Source: Perkinsela sp. pyNocScin1
Taxonomy: Eukaryota > Euglenozoa > Kinetoplastea > Prokinetoplastida > Perkinselidae
Assembly (NCBI GenBank): GCA_964019655.1
Contig: CAXHTR010000002.1
Coordinates: 248,001 to 312,000, forward strand
Direction of reading: 5' to 3'
Length of the DNA stretch: 64,000 nucleotides
Both the position numbers and the translations under genes were made by a program. The notes under the pieces were generated by a model. The model was given only the letters and a program-made list of their open reading frames with translations, did no database searches and was not told the DNA's origin. Positions 18,603 through 27,267 of the stretch are shown here, in pieces; the stretch's first letter is position 1; each line of letters begins with the position of its first letter.

Positions 18603-19649
18603 TCACACATCATTCGCAGATACATTCTGGCGGAAGTCTTGGCGGCACAGCGGACATCCCATGTCACTGCGGACTCGGCGCCTGAGGCCTTCCTCGAACT
18701 CATATGAGCACTTGGTACACATCCACCAAATTAGTCTGTCCTCTGTTTCGTTGACATCTGATTGTCTCAGATCACCGTTTCGGAGTGGGTGCCACTCTTT
18801 AGCTATATCTGGGTATACCTTCACCCAATTTCCATGCTTTGGAAAACAGCGAGGACATGCAGCGCCTGAGCAGCGCTGTTTCGCAGAAGATTCGAACTCA
18901 AAGGTACACTGTGCACATATCCACCTGATTTTTTCTATTGACTGGACATCAAGGTGCCTTGGGTGGCGATACATAGGATTTTTCAAGGGAGCCCATTCCT
19001 TTGCAATGTTTGGATGCTCCTTCTCCAAACTCGTGAACCTAGCTTTCACGCAATGTGGGCATTCATTATCAAGAAAGACGCGCTCAATGACTGACTTTCG
19101 ATGCTGCTTTGCGCAATCAGCGCATTTCCAGTTCACAATGTGTCCACTGTCTATTTCGAGCTCGTCTAATTCAACACCTTGATTTTTGGCTGTGAATAGC
19201 TCGAGGAACAAGTCATGGTATTTATCTTTTAGCAAGTTCTTCTTAGGCGACGAAGTGTTCTTCACAGCGGCTTCCGTTTCGCTGCCACCCTCTACCTCAG
19301 GAAGATCTGCGGCATCGACGTCTACGTCTACGTCCGCATCCTCATCATCATCAATCTCTTCTTCTTCCCCGTTCTCCCTCGTTCTCTCTGCATCGAGCTC
19401 GATGCCCTTCGGAACAGGACTGACATCTTCCTCGTTAGCGATACCTCCTACGCCCTCAGCGAAGGGCAATTCAGTACCTTCTGGAATATCTACGTCTACT
19501 TCAAACTCATCCATAGCAACAGTTTCTTTTCCCGCATACAATCTGTGCGAGAAAACAAGCCCAAACTTCTGCGTCGGTAGGCAATGCGCCCTCAGTGCAT
19601 TGATCCTTCGAGCATTTGCTCGAATCAGGAACCGCGTAAGAAAACGCAT
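18603..19649 (-). CDS. Mitochondrial protein with three treble-clef zinc-ribbon repeats (DUF4379 type)
   Basis: A 348-residue protein. The ATG at 19649 gives MRFLTRFLIRANARRINALR, a good mitochondrial presequence. An acidic middle (runs of Asp and Glu, about residues 90-125) precedes three repeats of the probable zinc-ribbon type, each with CxxC pairs and the marks WKCADC...CPHC, HPNIAKEWAPLKNP with WICAQC...CPRC, and YPDIAKEWHPLRNGD with WMCTKC...CPLC. Such repeats occur in organellar and viral proteins. Kinetoplastid mitoribosome assembly is one place where zinc-ribbon proteins act, but the job here is inference. A frame start at 19691 exists but spoils the presequence. Confidence 0.7.
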   Translation of the reverse strand: MRFLTRFLIRANARRINALRAHCLPTQKFGLVFSHRLYAGKETVAMDEFEVDVDIPEGTELPFAEGVGGIANEEDVSPVPKGIELDAERTRENGEEEEIDDDEDADVDVDVDAADLPEVEGGSETEAAVKNTSSPKKNLLKDKYHDLFLELFTAKNQGVELDELEIDSGHIVNWKCADCAKQHRKSVIERVFLDNECPHCVKARFTSLEKEHPNIAKEWAPLKNPMYRHPRHLDVQSIEKIRWICAQCTFEFESSAKQRCSGAACPRCFPKHGNWVKVYPDIAKEWHPLRNGDLRQSDVNETEDRLIWWMCTKCSYEFEEGLRRRVRSDMGCPLCRQDFRQNVSANDV

Positions 19650-19727
19650 TTGATAAGTCAAGCAATACAAATGAGCTGTACATAGGAGCAAGATTCTGAC
19701 TAGAGCTCAATGTTTTACCAAAGATGC

Positions 19728-20993
19728 TTACTTCCCAATTTTCCGTCTAATTTCCTTTATTTGTGCCTTCTTGGCTTCCTTCTTCAGTTGGCTACGGATG
19801 TCAGAAGCATTGATAGTGATCCCTTGGAATGCTTTCTTGATTTCTTCCACTGTTGGGCGCGGCTTGATAGCTTCTATGCTCGCTGCACGTAAGGGCTCCG
19901 TACTAGTCCGCACATCGTTCGTTTCTTTATCAGAAATTTCTTCTTCGCAATCATCTTCTTCTTCTTCCGCCTCATGCGAGTCTTTGTCTTCGCTTTCTGA
20001 GCTATCGTGGAGGGTCCATTCTCCGCCCTCGCCTTCGACGAGACTTCGGAATTCTTTCTCGTGCTCTTGACGCCAGTCACCCTTCATGACTACATCGTAG
20101 AGATTGCCAGTTTGTTGGATTTCACTAAGCTTCGGCTTTCGATCGAAAGTCAGGCCGTAGCGGCGCTCGAAATACGTATGCACGCATTGTACGTCACGGT
20201 CAAAGTAAGCTTCTGCGTTTGGGTGGCTTGTCGAGACCATTTGCGGGAAATCAATCAGCACAACCTCCTCCTTCTCTACTGTCACAAGCAAATTGAATTC
20301 ATTGAAGTCGCAATGGATAAGCGATGCCTCAGCAAGCTGCACAATGATATCCATGCATTCGTGAAAGGTTTTATTTGGGTCGCGAAGTGTCTTCATATTG
20401 CAGAGGACAACACCTTCGATGCACTCCATCACGATGGCGTGACGGTTGTGGTCGATCGGTTTCGGCACCCGAAAGCCTTCGTTGTATAGTGCTCGCATGA
20501 ACGAAAACTCACGGAGCGCAGCGAGTCTGCTGAGGTAAAACCAGCTTGCACCACCCCTTTTCCCCTTCTTGACGTAGCTTCGATTTCGAGTGACGCTGCG
20601 AAACGAACGACGGCCAAGGCGCTCAAGTTTGACGATAAGCATGTTATTATCAATATCTGATGCCAGGTACACGTCGCTTTCTTTACCGCACGCGACCGCA
20701 TTGCCGAAGCCAAAGAGAACTGAGCGCTGGGCAAAGGTGTGTAGAGCGAGGTAGTCGTACCCACTATACTTGAGCGAATACCCATCGTACAAGCTCCGGT
20801 CGTGACGAATCAAAGTGTAACGTAGGAGCTGACGAAGTCTCTTTTCGACGCCCCCACGTGGAAGGTTGGCCACTTTCTCAATGAGGGATGCGGGCACGAT
20901 GTCATGGTTGCGCATACAGAGCTCGAGCGCTGTGAGCGCTCGAAAGTCCTCTTCGCTGAGATATCGCAAGAGCGATGCATTCAGCTTTACCAT
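19728..20993 (-). CDS. RIOK2: RIO2 atypical protein kinase
   Basis: A 421-residue protein. It has the RIO2 N-terminal winged helix (MVKLNASLLRYLSEEDFRAL, GGVEKRLRQLLRYTLIRHD) and the RIO kinase domain: GFGNAVACGKESDVYLAS as P-loop, the Lys in LIVKLERLGR, SRLAALREFSFMRALYNEGF, catalytic loop LIHCDFNEFNLLV and metal-binding VLIDFPQMVS. RIO2 acts on the late 40S precursor in the cytoplasm as an ATPase. The C-terminal third is acidic (DEEEEDDCEEE-type stretch) and ends in a Lys-rich helix, also typical. All catalytic residues that I looked for are present. Confidence 0.93.
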   Translation of the reverse strand: MVKLNASLLRYLSEEDFRALTALELCMRNHDIVPASLIEKVANLPRGGVEKRLRQLLRYTLIRHDRSLYDGYSLKYSGYDYLALHTFAQRSVLFGFGNAVACGKESDVYLASDIDNNMLIVKLERLGRRSFRSVTRNRSYVKKGKRGGASWFYLSRLAALREFSFMRALYNEGFRVPKPIDHNRHAIVMECIEGVVLCNMKTLRDPNKTFHECMDIIVQLAEASLIHCDFNEFNLLVTVEKEEVVLIDFPQMVSTSHPNAEAYFDRDVQCVHTYFERRYGLTFDRKPKLSEIQQTGNLYDVVMKGDWRQEHEKEFRSLVEGEGGEWTLHDSSESEDKDSHEAEEEEDDCEEEISDKETNDVRTSTEPLRAASIEAIKPRPTVEEIKKAFQGITINASDIRSQLKKEAKKAQIKEIRRKIGK

Positions 20994-21063
20994 AAATCAA
21001 AAGAATACATAGCAAAATACATGCAACTTAACAAGCAAGAAAAGCTCAGACTTGGGTCAGAAC

Positions 21064-22209
21064 CTATTGCGTTTTCTCAAGAATTTCACGGCATATTTGT
21101 TTTGCTGGGAATACGAAGCGCTTTGATGAAAGATCCCTACGGCTCAATGATGAAAATATTCTCTGGAAATCTCGAATGCCTGCGCTGATAATGCACTTTT
21201 CTTTCGCGAGGGCTTCACAGAAAGAAGCTTGGTGGTTGCCCTGCAGAGCCTCGTTTGGGATGCATATGATCGGGATGTTCTCATCCGATGCATCGAGGAC
21301 TGTGCCTACACCGCCATGGCTTATGATGAGACTTGCTTGAGAGAAAATATCCCCAGGACCTCGAGTGTAATATCGGATGTGATGGCTTGTTCTCGGTAAG
21401 TAAGCTCCATTACCAATTTGGAAGAACACCTCGTCTATTCCAAAGTTTTTTCTAAGCGACTCTATGAACCAGTCTGTATCACACGCTCTGATAAGCGCAT
21501 CAAAATTTGTTGTTCCAACCGTTACCAGTGCGTATGTACTCCTGGCACATCCACGAAAGTTATAGTTGCAAGCATTGCCAATGTGCCGAGCGTGTATCGC
21601 TCGTGGATAATTTTCCAACAAGCATGGCCAATGAACAATGAATTTATCAGCAATTGGGTATACAACTTTTCCGCTAATCGAAAGCTTGTCAACACAGGTC
21701 AAACTTTCTACATACACAATAGAAGCTCGATGTATGTGAACAAAAGCAAGAAAATAGGCTGCAAAGGCGATGGGAACGCACAGCCCAGGGCCATTCATAA
21801 GTATGCGCTTTGGCCTAATACAGATTATCAGCACTATTGCGAACAGAAAGCTAATAATCGCGGGAATGACAGCAAATATGAATGACTGACCCACTTTACG
21901 TACCTTCGGAATGCGGAAAATGCGTGGAACTGTTTGAAGATGCGCTCGTTCTCCCACTATTAAGTATCGCACTCGGTTCATCATATGTCGAAATGACTGC
22001 ATGAAAAATTCCATAGAAAGCCAGTCATACTCCATAAAGTCAGAATTTACTGTATCGGGGTCTGTTTCTTTCATAAGTCGGGCACTCGTTGAATCCGTCG
22101 ATGCAATGAAATAGAATATAGCCTCATCGCTTGACCTTTTCATTTCCCTAACTATCTTCAGCATCTCTGTTGTGTGGCCGCCAGAGCCAATGATAGCAAA
22201 GGAGCTCAT
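21064..22209 (-). CDS. Fused ALG14-ALG13 UDP-GlcNAc transferase
   Basis: A 381-residue protein holding both halves of the enzyme that adds the second GlcNAc to dolichol-PP-GlcNAc in N-glycan synthesis. Residues 1 to about 200 are ALG14: FAIIGSGGHTTEMLKIV, VRKVGQSFIFAVI, a membrane segment (AVIPAIISFLFAIVLIICI), then RPKRILMNGPGLCVP and IVYVESLTCVDKLS. Residues about 220-381 are ALG13: YALVTVGTTNFDALI, VFFQIGNG, ASLIISHGGVGTVLDA and ICIPNEALQGNHQASFCEAL. In animals and yeast the two are separate proteins, with ALG14 anchoring the catalytic ALG13 to the ER. Here one chain does both. Domain order is ALG14 first. Confidence 0.88.
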   Translation of the reverse strand: MSSFAIIGSGGHTTEMLKIVREMKRSSDEAIFYFIASTDSTSARLMKETDPDTVNSDFMEYDWLSMEFFMQSFRHMMNRVRYLIVGERAHLQTVPRIFRIPKVRKVGQSFIFAVIPAIISFLFAIVLIICIRPKRILMNGPGLCVPIAFAAYFLAFVHIHRASIVYVESLTCVDKLSISGKVVYPIADKFIVHWPCLLENYPRAIHARHIGNACNYNFRGCARSTYALVTVGTTNFDALIRACDTDWFIESLRKNFGIDEVFFQIGNGAYLPRTSHHIRYYTRGPGDIFSQASLIISHGGVGTVLDASDENIPIICIPNEALQGNHQASFCEALAKEKCIISAGIRDFQRIFSSLSRRDLSSKRFVFPAKQICREILEKTQ

Positions 22210-22309
22210 TCAGAGTTGATCATTGTTTGTCATAATGAAAAACATATCAAAAAATGGGTTAAATGCATATCATGCAGCCTCATTGCAACAGAGACCAGTG
22301 GCAATTGAG

Positions 22310-23662
22310 TTATTTCTTCTTTTTCTTGCCTTGCATTGCGAGTGCTTTGTGATGGTCGACCGTCTTCATCGCATGCTCCTGCTGTTGCAGCTCATGCAAG
22401 ATTTTCTTGTATGCCACTGCGGATTCCTCAGCCTTTTGAGCTGCTCGCTCATTGATCGCTTGTACATCGCCCTCCTTAGTATGCCGTTGCTGCGCTCGAG
22501 AAAGCTTACGCTTCTTCAGTCGTCGGCGATTTTCTCGGGTATTATCAATAACATGTGCAGTAAAATCGTCGATGTCATTCTCCGCACCAAACTCAGATGA
22601 TTTGGCATGGTATCCTTCACATCGTGCTGCAAGCTTTTCAATACACTGAGGGGAGTCTCTATTATTCAAAAGCTGGATGATGCTTCGCATATTCTCAGAT
22701 CGTCCACGTTCATACTCTTCCCTTTCCGCCTCGTTTGCCTTTTGAAGTGTGCTCATAAGTCTCACAATAGAATCACTTGTTGACGCTGTTCCAAATTCAG
22801 CATATTGGCGGAAGAATAGATCTACAAGGCCGAAAAAATGCTTCGGCTCGGCGAGTGAAAATCTGGAGAAAAGCAACGTCCTTGGCTCCAAGTAGTTCGC
22901 ATAATTTCGAAATGTCTGCTCAAAATTATCTTTGAATTTTTCGTAGTCCTCCTCATCATATCGAAACACGCGATACTTGCTTACATCCCACGCCAGCTTT
23001 TCATTCTGACGAATGACTATGCAGAATAGAAGGCAGATTTTGATGATATACAGAAGGACCACGAGATCTTCATCCCTTGAACGCACGCCACGCAAGATGA
23101 CGCGCATCAGTTTGGCCAGTTGCGATGTCATTGAATCCAATGCTGTGAGGCTGAGCACTGTGCAGTCTCGCACAAAATCCGGTTGTTCTATTGAAATTTC
23201 CTGCAAAGCAAGAAGTAACGTGATCGATACACATCCTGGCAAGCATACTCGGCATGCACTCGCTATGTCAGCGAGTGCTGGATCTTTCTTCAGCAATGAG
23301 GAGAGGCGTATTTTCTCTTTAGCTTGCTGTATATAGTGTGTACGGAGATGTGATACTACGCTTCCCTTGTAGTCCTTTGCCAGGCCTACTAGAACTTGCG
23401 AAACAATTTTCCTGTATGCATTCAAATCACTCGATACAGAATGCTGCTCACCTGCAGTATTCAAGACACCATTCCTTTCAGCGAAATCAACAAAAAAAGC
23501 AGCATCCGTAAGTGCGAGGAACTGACTGACGTTATCATTTGTACTCTCGTGCAGAGCTGTGCCATTTGCAAAAAGCTCTTGAATTTGGATGCCATTCTTA
23601 ACATGTGATTCAGATGAAATCACAGCTTCAGTGTTGTATGCAGAATCAGACTTTGAGCTCAT
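22310..23662 (-). CDS. Unidentified protein with Lys-rich, nucleolar-like tail
   Basis: A 450-residue mostly helical protein. The middle has hydrophobic helices (VLLYIIKICLLFCIVIRQ is the strongest, about residue 200) and a conserved-looking block YRVFRYDEEDYEKFKDNFEQ. From about 345 it becomes charged, with RRRLKKRKLSRAQQ and a final KKKKK, which resembles nuclear or nucleolar localisation signals. No domain recognised. The hydrophobic helix could be buried rather than membrane-spanning. Codon use is A/T-rich at third positions, like its neighbours in the 19-35 kb part. Confidence 0.6.
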   Translation of the reverse strand: MSSKSDSAYNTEAVISSESHVKNGIQIQELFANGTALHESTNDNVSQFLALTDAAFFVDFAERNGVLNTAGEQHSVSSDLNAYRKIVSQVLVGLAKDYKGSVVSHLRTHYIQQAKEKIRLSSLLKKDPALADIASACRVCLPGCVSITLLLALQEISIEQPDFVRDCTVLSLTALDSMTSQLAKLMRVILRGVRSRDEDLVVLLYIIKICLLFCIVIRQNEKLAWDVSKYRVFRYDEEDYEKFKDNFEQTFRNYANYLEPRTLLFSRFSLAEPKHFFGLVDLFFRQYAEFGTASTSDSIVRLMSTLQKANEAEREEYERGRSENMRSIIQLLNNRDSPQCIEKLAARCEGYHAKSSEFGAENDIDDFTAHVIDNTRENRRRLKKRKLSRAQQRHTKEGDVQAINERAAQKAEESAVAYKKILHELQQQEHAMKTVDHHKALAMQGKKKKK

Positions 23663-23746
23663 TTAAACTCATCCTCAAAAAACAAAGTGCGGTAAAAATG
23701 TTGGGGTTTCTACCGAACAAAAGCTTCATTTCGCGAAGATTACTCC

Positions 23747-24118
23747 TCAAATTGTGTAAAGAATCGGTATATGCCCCGAGCTGAAATACATGAACGTCAG
23801 TGACAAGCTACCAACGTAAACACAGAGCTCAATACTCGTCATAGTTCCACTGAGCGCTATATACGAGGTTCCTATTGCAATAGCAATAGTTCCCGCATTC
23901 AAAAATGAGAAGAGCGCTCCCCATATGGTGTACAGAATGGGCACTATTAGCCAGCGTGCGTCTTCATAAATACGTCTGCGAATGTAAAGGAAGCCTGCCA
24001 GAAGATATATGAAAGAGCACACTGCCACCGAATATCCAGTTATTTGAAACCAAACAGACCAAAAGTTCCCAATGCCCCAGCCTTCATGCTCAGCGCCATG
24101 AAGTGGTTCGGATGTCAT
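23747..24118 (-). CDS. TMEM170-like small membrane protein
   Basis: A 123-residue protein with three or four membrane helices. After a short N-terminus come FWSVWFQITGYSVAVCSFIY, then LLAGFLYIRRRIYEDARW, LIVPILYTIWGALFSFLNAG and a last pair of helices. Length, the W at the start of the first helix, the short basic loop after it and the Gly-rich third helix resemble TMEM170 proteins, which help shape ER and nuclear-envelope membranes. Similarity is loose, so another small ER protein is possible. Upstream, only 114 bp separates it from the DDT-PHD gene. Confidence 0.45.
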   Translation of the reverse strand: MTSEPLHGAEHEGWGIGNFWSVWFQITGYSVAVCSFIYLLAGFLYIRRRIYEDARWLIVPILYTIWGALFSFLNAGTIAIAIGTSYIALSGTMTSIELCVYVGSLSLTFMYFSSGHIPILYTI

Positions 24119-24232
24119 GTGTACAATGCTCGTTTTGGGCTAGGCTATTTCATTGGTTCATCAAGTTTCGTAGGAATATAAAGGAACAGTATCTTAGCAA
24201 TGATACGAGACAATATTGAACAAAATTTATCA

Positions 24233-26671
24233 TTATGCGAGAGTATTTTCGTAGCGCTGTAATGGCGATAACGCCCTATTGCGTGTGATACGGTACGTCG
24301 GCTCTTCATCGGCTGCCTCTGGGACATCGGTTTCAGCTTTTGGAAGCCCTTGAATATTCAGTAGCAAGTTGGATTCGTAAATTCCCTGCGGGGCTAATGC
24401 CTCGACAAGCATCGGTACATTCTTCTGATCTATAAGGCCCCATCCTATGTGCTTTTCTAAGCCAGGGGAATCTGCCTCATTACCTGAACCCGAGCTTTCT
24501 TCGTCAAGCACGATAGATGGCCGCTGCACTGGCTGATCTGTTTTTCTTTGTTTTGATCGATCCCATGCAAGAGAATTTTCTAAAGACTGGACAAAAATTC
24601 TGCCGTCTGTCGGAACTCGCCAGTACAGCCGGTGATATCGATCCATGCCGAGAGGTCTGAGGGAAACCATTGCCTCTTGTTCGTAGTTCTGAGCCACTTC
24701 ATCAACTTTGGAGCTCATACGCTTTGATTTCGATGAGCTGATAGGAAAGTAGAAATCGTTTGTTTTGAAAACTGCATCGAAGATGTAGTCGTGAAAACTA
24801 CTTTGTCTCAGTGCCAGAGTGTACAAAAGATCATATAGATCTACACGCTCTTGGAGCGAAAGCCGTGACCACTGGATCTCTTGACCAAAGATTGACATTG
24901 CCCGAGAAAGATTCTGAACTTTCGCGCAGATAGATTGCAATGCATCTTCATCAGATATTGATTTCACTCGTGTATCTTCAGAGCCGATATCTATGTTCTG
25001 TGCATCAGAAAATGGTCTCATCTGCAAAATACATGATGCACACTTCCATGCAGCTTCAGGAATAGCACGCATTTCAAGGCACTTTGAGTGAAACGTCTTC
25101 TGGCATAAACAGCATGCAAGGTTGATGTTACCAGATGTTTCTTTACAGACAGCGCATGAAGCACCTTTGATATCCTGAGATGTACTCTTTGCACTAAGGC
25201 GCTTTTTAAGGAATGTGATTGCCTCCCCAATAATACTTCTTCGTACGGTCACGCGAAAAAATCCATATCTATCTGATTGCGATGACAATTTGTGGCCTAG
25301 TTGGTGCAGAAAGCTCTTAATAGATTCCGATACTATGCTTGTTTCGCTCGGCTCTGCGATGGCCTGAGCAAATAAGTTAAGGTCCATCCTTGAAAGCTTA
25401 AATTGTTTTGGAAAGCTGTTGAGAAAAAGCCAGACTTTTAGAACCGTCTCAAACGAGCGAGAGGGGATCGGGAAGTCTTTCATTGAAAAATCAACTTCTG
25501 GTAGGGGAAGAATGTCTGGGATGGAATCTTCTGGAACTTTTTCGAGCAAAAGTGGCTCTTCTTCAATAGATACTTCATTTTGAGCTCTGCTTTCTTTTAA
25601 TTTTTCACGGGCAATAATTTTGAAGAGCTTTTTCATTTCATCGTTTTCAATTGAGCGCTTGACTCGATACTTGTTGCTAGGGAGGATCTTGCTTTGTTGC
25701 GTGCATATGGTCCCTGAAATATTTCGGAACAAGTGGTATGGCATAACTGAGTTCAGATCGTTATTATCAAAAGAGTTTTCACATTCTTCATAGCTTTTGA
25801 GTAAATTTGCAAGGCCGCTGGTGAGTTCTGAAGAACTAAGCTCTGTATCGGTTTCACTCGTTAAACAGCGGACAGAGTATGGAATGTTTGTATGGGACTT
25901 AGCCTGATCTTCACTGAACCCAATGTTCGATAAAGAAACTAGAGTCTTTTCGGTGAGCGGTACGTCTTTGATAAACGTAAGCTTGATAGGAGTATTTTGC
26001 CACTTTAATCGATGCATAGCTATACAATGCAAACCTTCGTCACTAAATTTGATGCAATCTTCATAAGTAAACGATTTTGAGGATAAGAACGCAGCTACCA
26101 TTTTCCTCATAAGAGCATCTGATCCCTCGAGAGTCTCGAAGGCACGTTCGACTGTTTGGTAGAAATTCATATATGAAGGAAGTATTCTAGTTTTCATAGT
26201 GGGCTTATAGATGCAACAAATTAATCGCAGTGAGCTCAGGATAGATAAGCCTTCATAGTTTGTTTCTTGGAACACAGATACATCATACGCAAGCGAGCTT
26301 ATCTCTCCTATGCTTATACGAAGTGCGAGAATTTCTTCATCAGTGTTAGCAATGTCATACTGAAGCTTTACGTTAAAGCTTTCAAGAATTTCTTTCACGA
26401 GCAGGAAGTTCGAATCTGTGAAGCATACCGATGTCTGCAGTACAAGCAGCAAAATGCGAATGATAGTAGCAATATAAATGTTTATGAATTCTTCATACGG
26501 AAGTTGCTCATGAATTTTCAAAAACTTGCCCATGATCTCTCGCAAATAGAAAATAATCACGTGATCACTCTGTACTTCGGCAGGGTTCGTATGTTTGATA
26601 CTACGAAGGTAATCATTTAAAAGATCGCATATATCCTGATGTACTTTTTGAACTGCAGCTCCACGCTCCAT
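24233..26671 (-). CDS. DDT-PHD-WHIM chromatin-remodelling subunit (ACF1/BAZ-like)
   Basis: An 812-residue protein. Around residues 400-460 is a DDT domain (FETVLKVWLFLNSFPKQFKL...LNLFAQAI). A PHD finger spans about 506-555 with Cys4-His-Cys3 order (CAVC...CCLC...FHSKC...WKCASC). WHIM motifs follow: LSLQERVDLYDLLYTLAL near 610 and LGMDRYHRLYWRVPTDGRIFV near 680-700, then WGLIDQKNVPMLVEAL. DDT and WHIM together hold linker DNA on the ISWI ATPase, and the PHD reads histone tails, so this is probably a partner subunit of an ISWI-type remodeller. It is the first gene of the minus block next to the divergent strand switch. No bromodomain is seen. Confidence 0.78.
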   Translation of the reverse strand: MERGAAVQKVHQDICDLLNDYLRSIKHTNPAEVQSDHVIIFYLREIMGKFLKIHEQLPYEEFINIYIATIIRILLLVLQTSVCFTDSNFLLVKEILESFNVKLQYDIANTDEEILALRISIGEISSLAYDVSVFQETNYEGLSILSSLRLICCIYKPTMKTRILPSYMNFYQTVERAFETLEGSDALMRKMVAAFLSSKSFTYEDCIKFSDEGLHCIAMHRLKWQNTPIKLTFIKDVPLTEKTLVSLSNIGFSEDQAKSHTNIPYSVRCLTSETDTELSSSELTSGLANLLKSYEECENSFDNNDLNSVMPYHLFRNISGTICTQQSKILPSNKYRVKRSIENDEMKKLFKIIAREKLKESRAQNEVSIEEEPLLLEKVPEDSIPDILPLPEVDFSMKDFPIPSRSFETVLKVWLFLNSFPKQFKLSRMDLNLFAQAIAEPSETSIVSESIKSFLHQLGHKLSSQSDRYGFFRVTVRRSIIGEAITFLKKRLSAKSTSQDIKGASCAVCKETSGNINLACCLCQKTFHSKCLEMRAIPEAAWKCASCILQMRPFSDAQNIDIGSEDTRVKSISDEDALQSICAKVQNLSRAMSIFGQEIQWSRLSLQERVDLYDLLYTLALRQSSFHDYIFDAVFKTNDFYFPISSSKSKRMSSKVDEVAQNYEQEAMVSLRPLGMDRYHRLYWRVPTDGRIFVQSLENSLAWDRSKQRKTDQPVQRPSIVLDEESSGSGNEADSPGLEKHIGWGLIDQKNVPMLVEALAPQGIYESNLLLNIQGLPKAETDVPEAADEEPTYRITRNRALSPLQRYENTLA

Positions 26672-26810
26672 TTCAGATTAAAAAGACTATGCAGCAATTG
26701 AAAGAAATGTGCGAAAAGGGCAAATCACAGTTCTACATAACCAGAGCATGCGACACTCGATCTTACACAGATATTCGCTAATATTTTTTACGAGGTGTAA
26801 ATCATTGTGC

Positions 26811-26818
26811 GCGTATAT
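26811..26818. repeat. Left copy of 8-bp target-site duplication
   Basis: GCGTATAT directly precedes the element's first base (C of CAGGGGTTC). The identical 8 bp follow the element at 27053-27060. An 8-bp duplication is the hallmark of hAT-superfamily insertion. Confidence 0.75.
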
Positions 26819-27052
26819 CAGGGGTTCCTAAAACTGGGTGATTCACCCAGTTTGGGTGAAAATCGAAAGCAAAGGGCCGCTTACTTGTATGTCGCGGGTG
26901 AAATTGAAAAGTTTCACCCAGCAAAGTACTATTAATATCCATGAAAGTTGCTAAGCGGTCCTTTGATTGTGAAAGCAAACGAAGATTTCGGGTGAAAAGG
27001 AAAGATTTCACCGGAAAGTTGGGCGAAACGTAGAAAATTCGTAGAACCCCAG
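26819..27052. mobile_element. Non-autonomous hAT-type foldback element (MITE), 234 bp
   Basis: The ends are CAGGGGTTC on the left and GAACCCCAG on the right, inverted repeats with one mismatch (second base) over nine. GCGTATAT flanks both sides. Inside are repeated GGGTGA motifs in both orientations, forming three small hairpins: ACTGGGTGA-T-TCACCCAGT (26833-26851), GGGTGAAA...TTTCACCC and GGTGAAA...TTTCACC. A larger inverted pair, CAAAGGGCCGCTTA near 26870 and TAAGCGGTCCTTTG near 26952, makes the whole element a long imperfect hairpin. It has no transposase and no meaningful open frame, so it must be moved by an enzyme encoded elsewhere. Short ends, 8-bp duplication and subterminal motifs all fit hAT. 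Confidence 0.75.
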
Positions 27053-27060
27053 GCGTATAT
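27053..27060. repeat. Right copy of 8-bp target-site duplication
   Basis: GCGTATAT, identical to 26811-26818, follows the element's last base directly. Identity of both copies suggests a fairly recent insertion. Confidence 0.75.
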
Positions 27061-27267
27061 CGAATGAGGCTCTCAAGACACGCGGAATATTTTACACCAC
27101 ATTTTCACGAATTTACTTAATTAAGATGACATTAACGTGATAATTTTACAGGGAACACTATCGCAAGAGCATCTTCGAATTCGCTTAGTCACTCGAGTGG
27201 TAAACGTAGCAATTGAGTTTATATTTACACCTTGGAATAAATTTTTTAAGAATACTTTACCCTACAC

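Larger units (their letters stand above)
26672..27267. promoter_or_regulatory. Divergent strand-switch region
   Basis: The 596 bp between the head-to-head DDT-PHD-WHIM and BRCT-spastin genes separates a minus block from a plus block. In kinetoplastids such divergent switches are broad RNA polymerase II start zones for polycistronic units. I see no coding frame, tRNA or TATA-type promoter. The sequence is A/T-rich outside the transposon-like element at 26819-27052. Confidence 0.6.

Noticed and set aside
24145..24327. 60-residue minus frame overlapping the end of the DDT-PHD-WHIM gene
   Set aside because: Half of it is an out-of-frame reading of that gene and it resembles nothing.
26802..27011. 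69-residue minus frame
   Set aside because: It lies almost entirely inside the foldback element and ends at its boundary; no sign of coding constraint.
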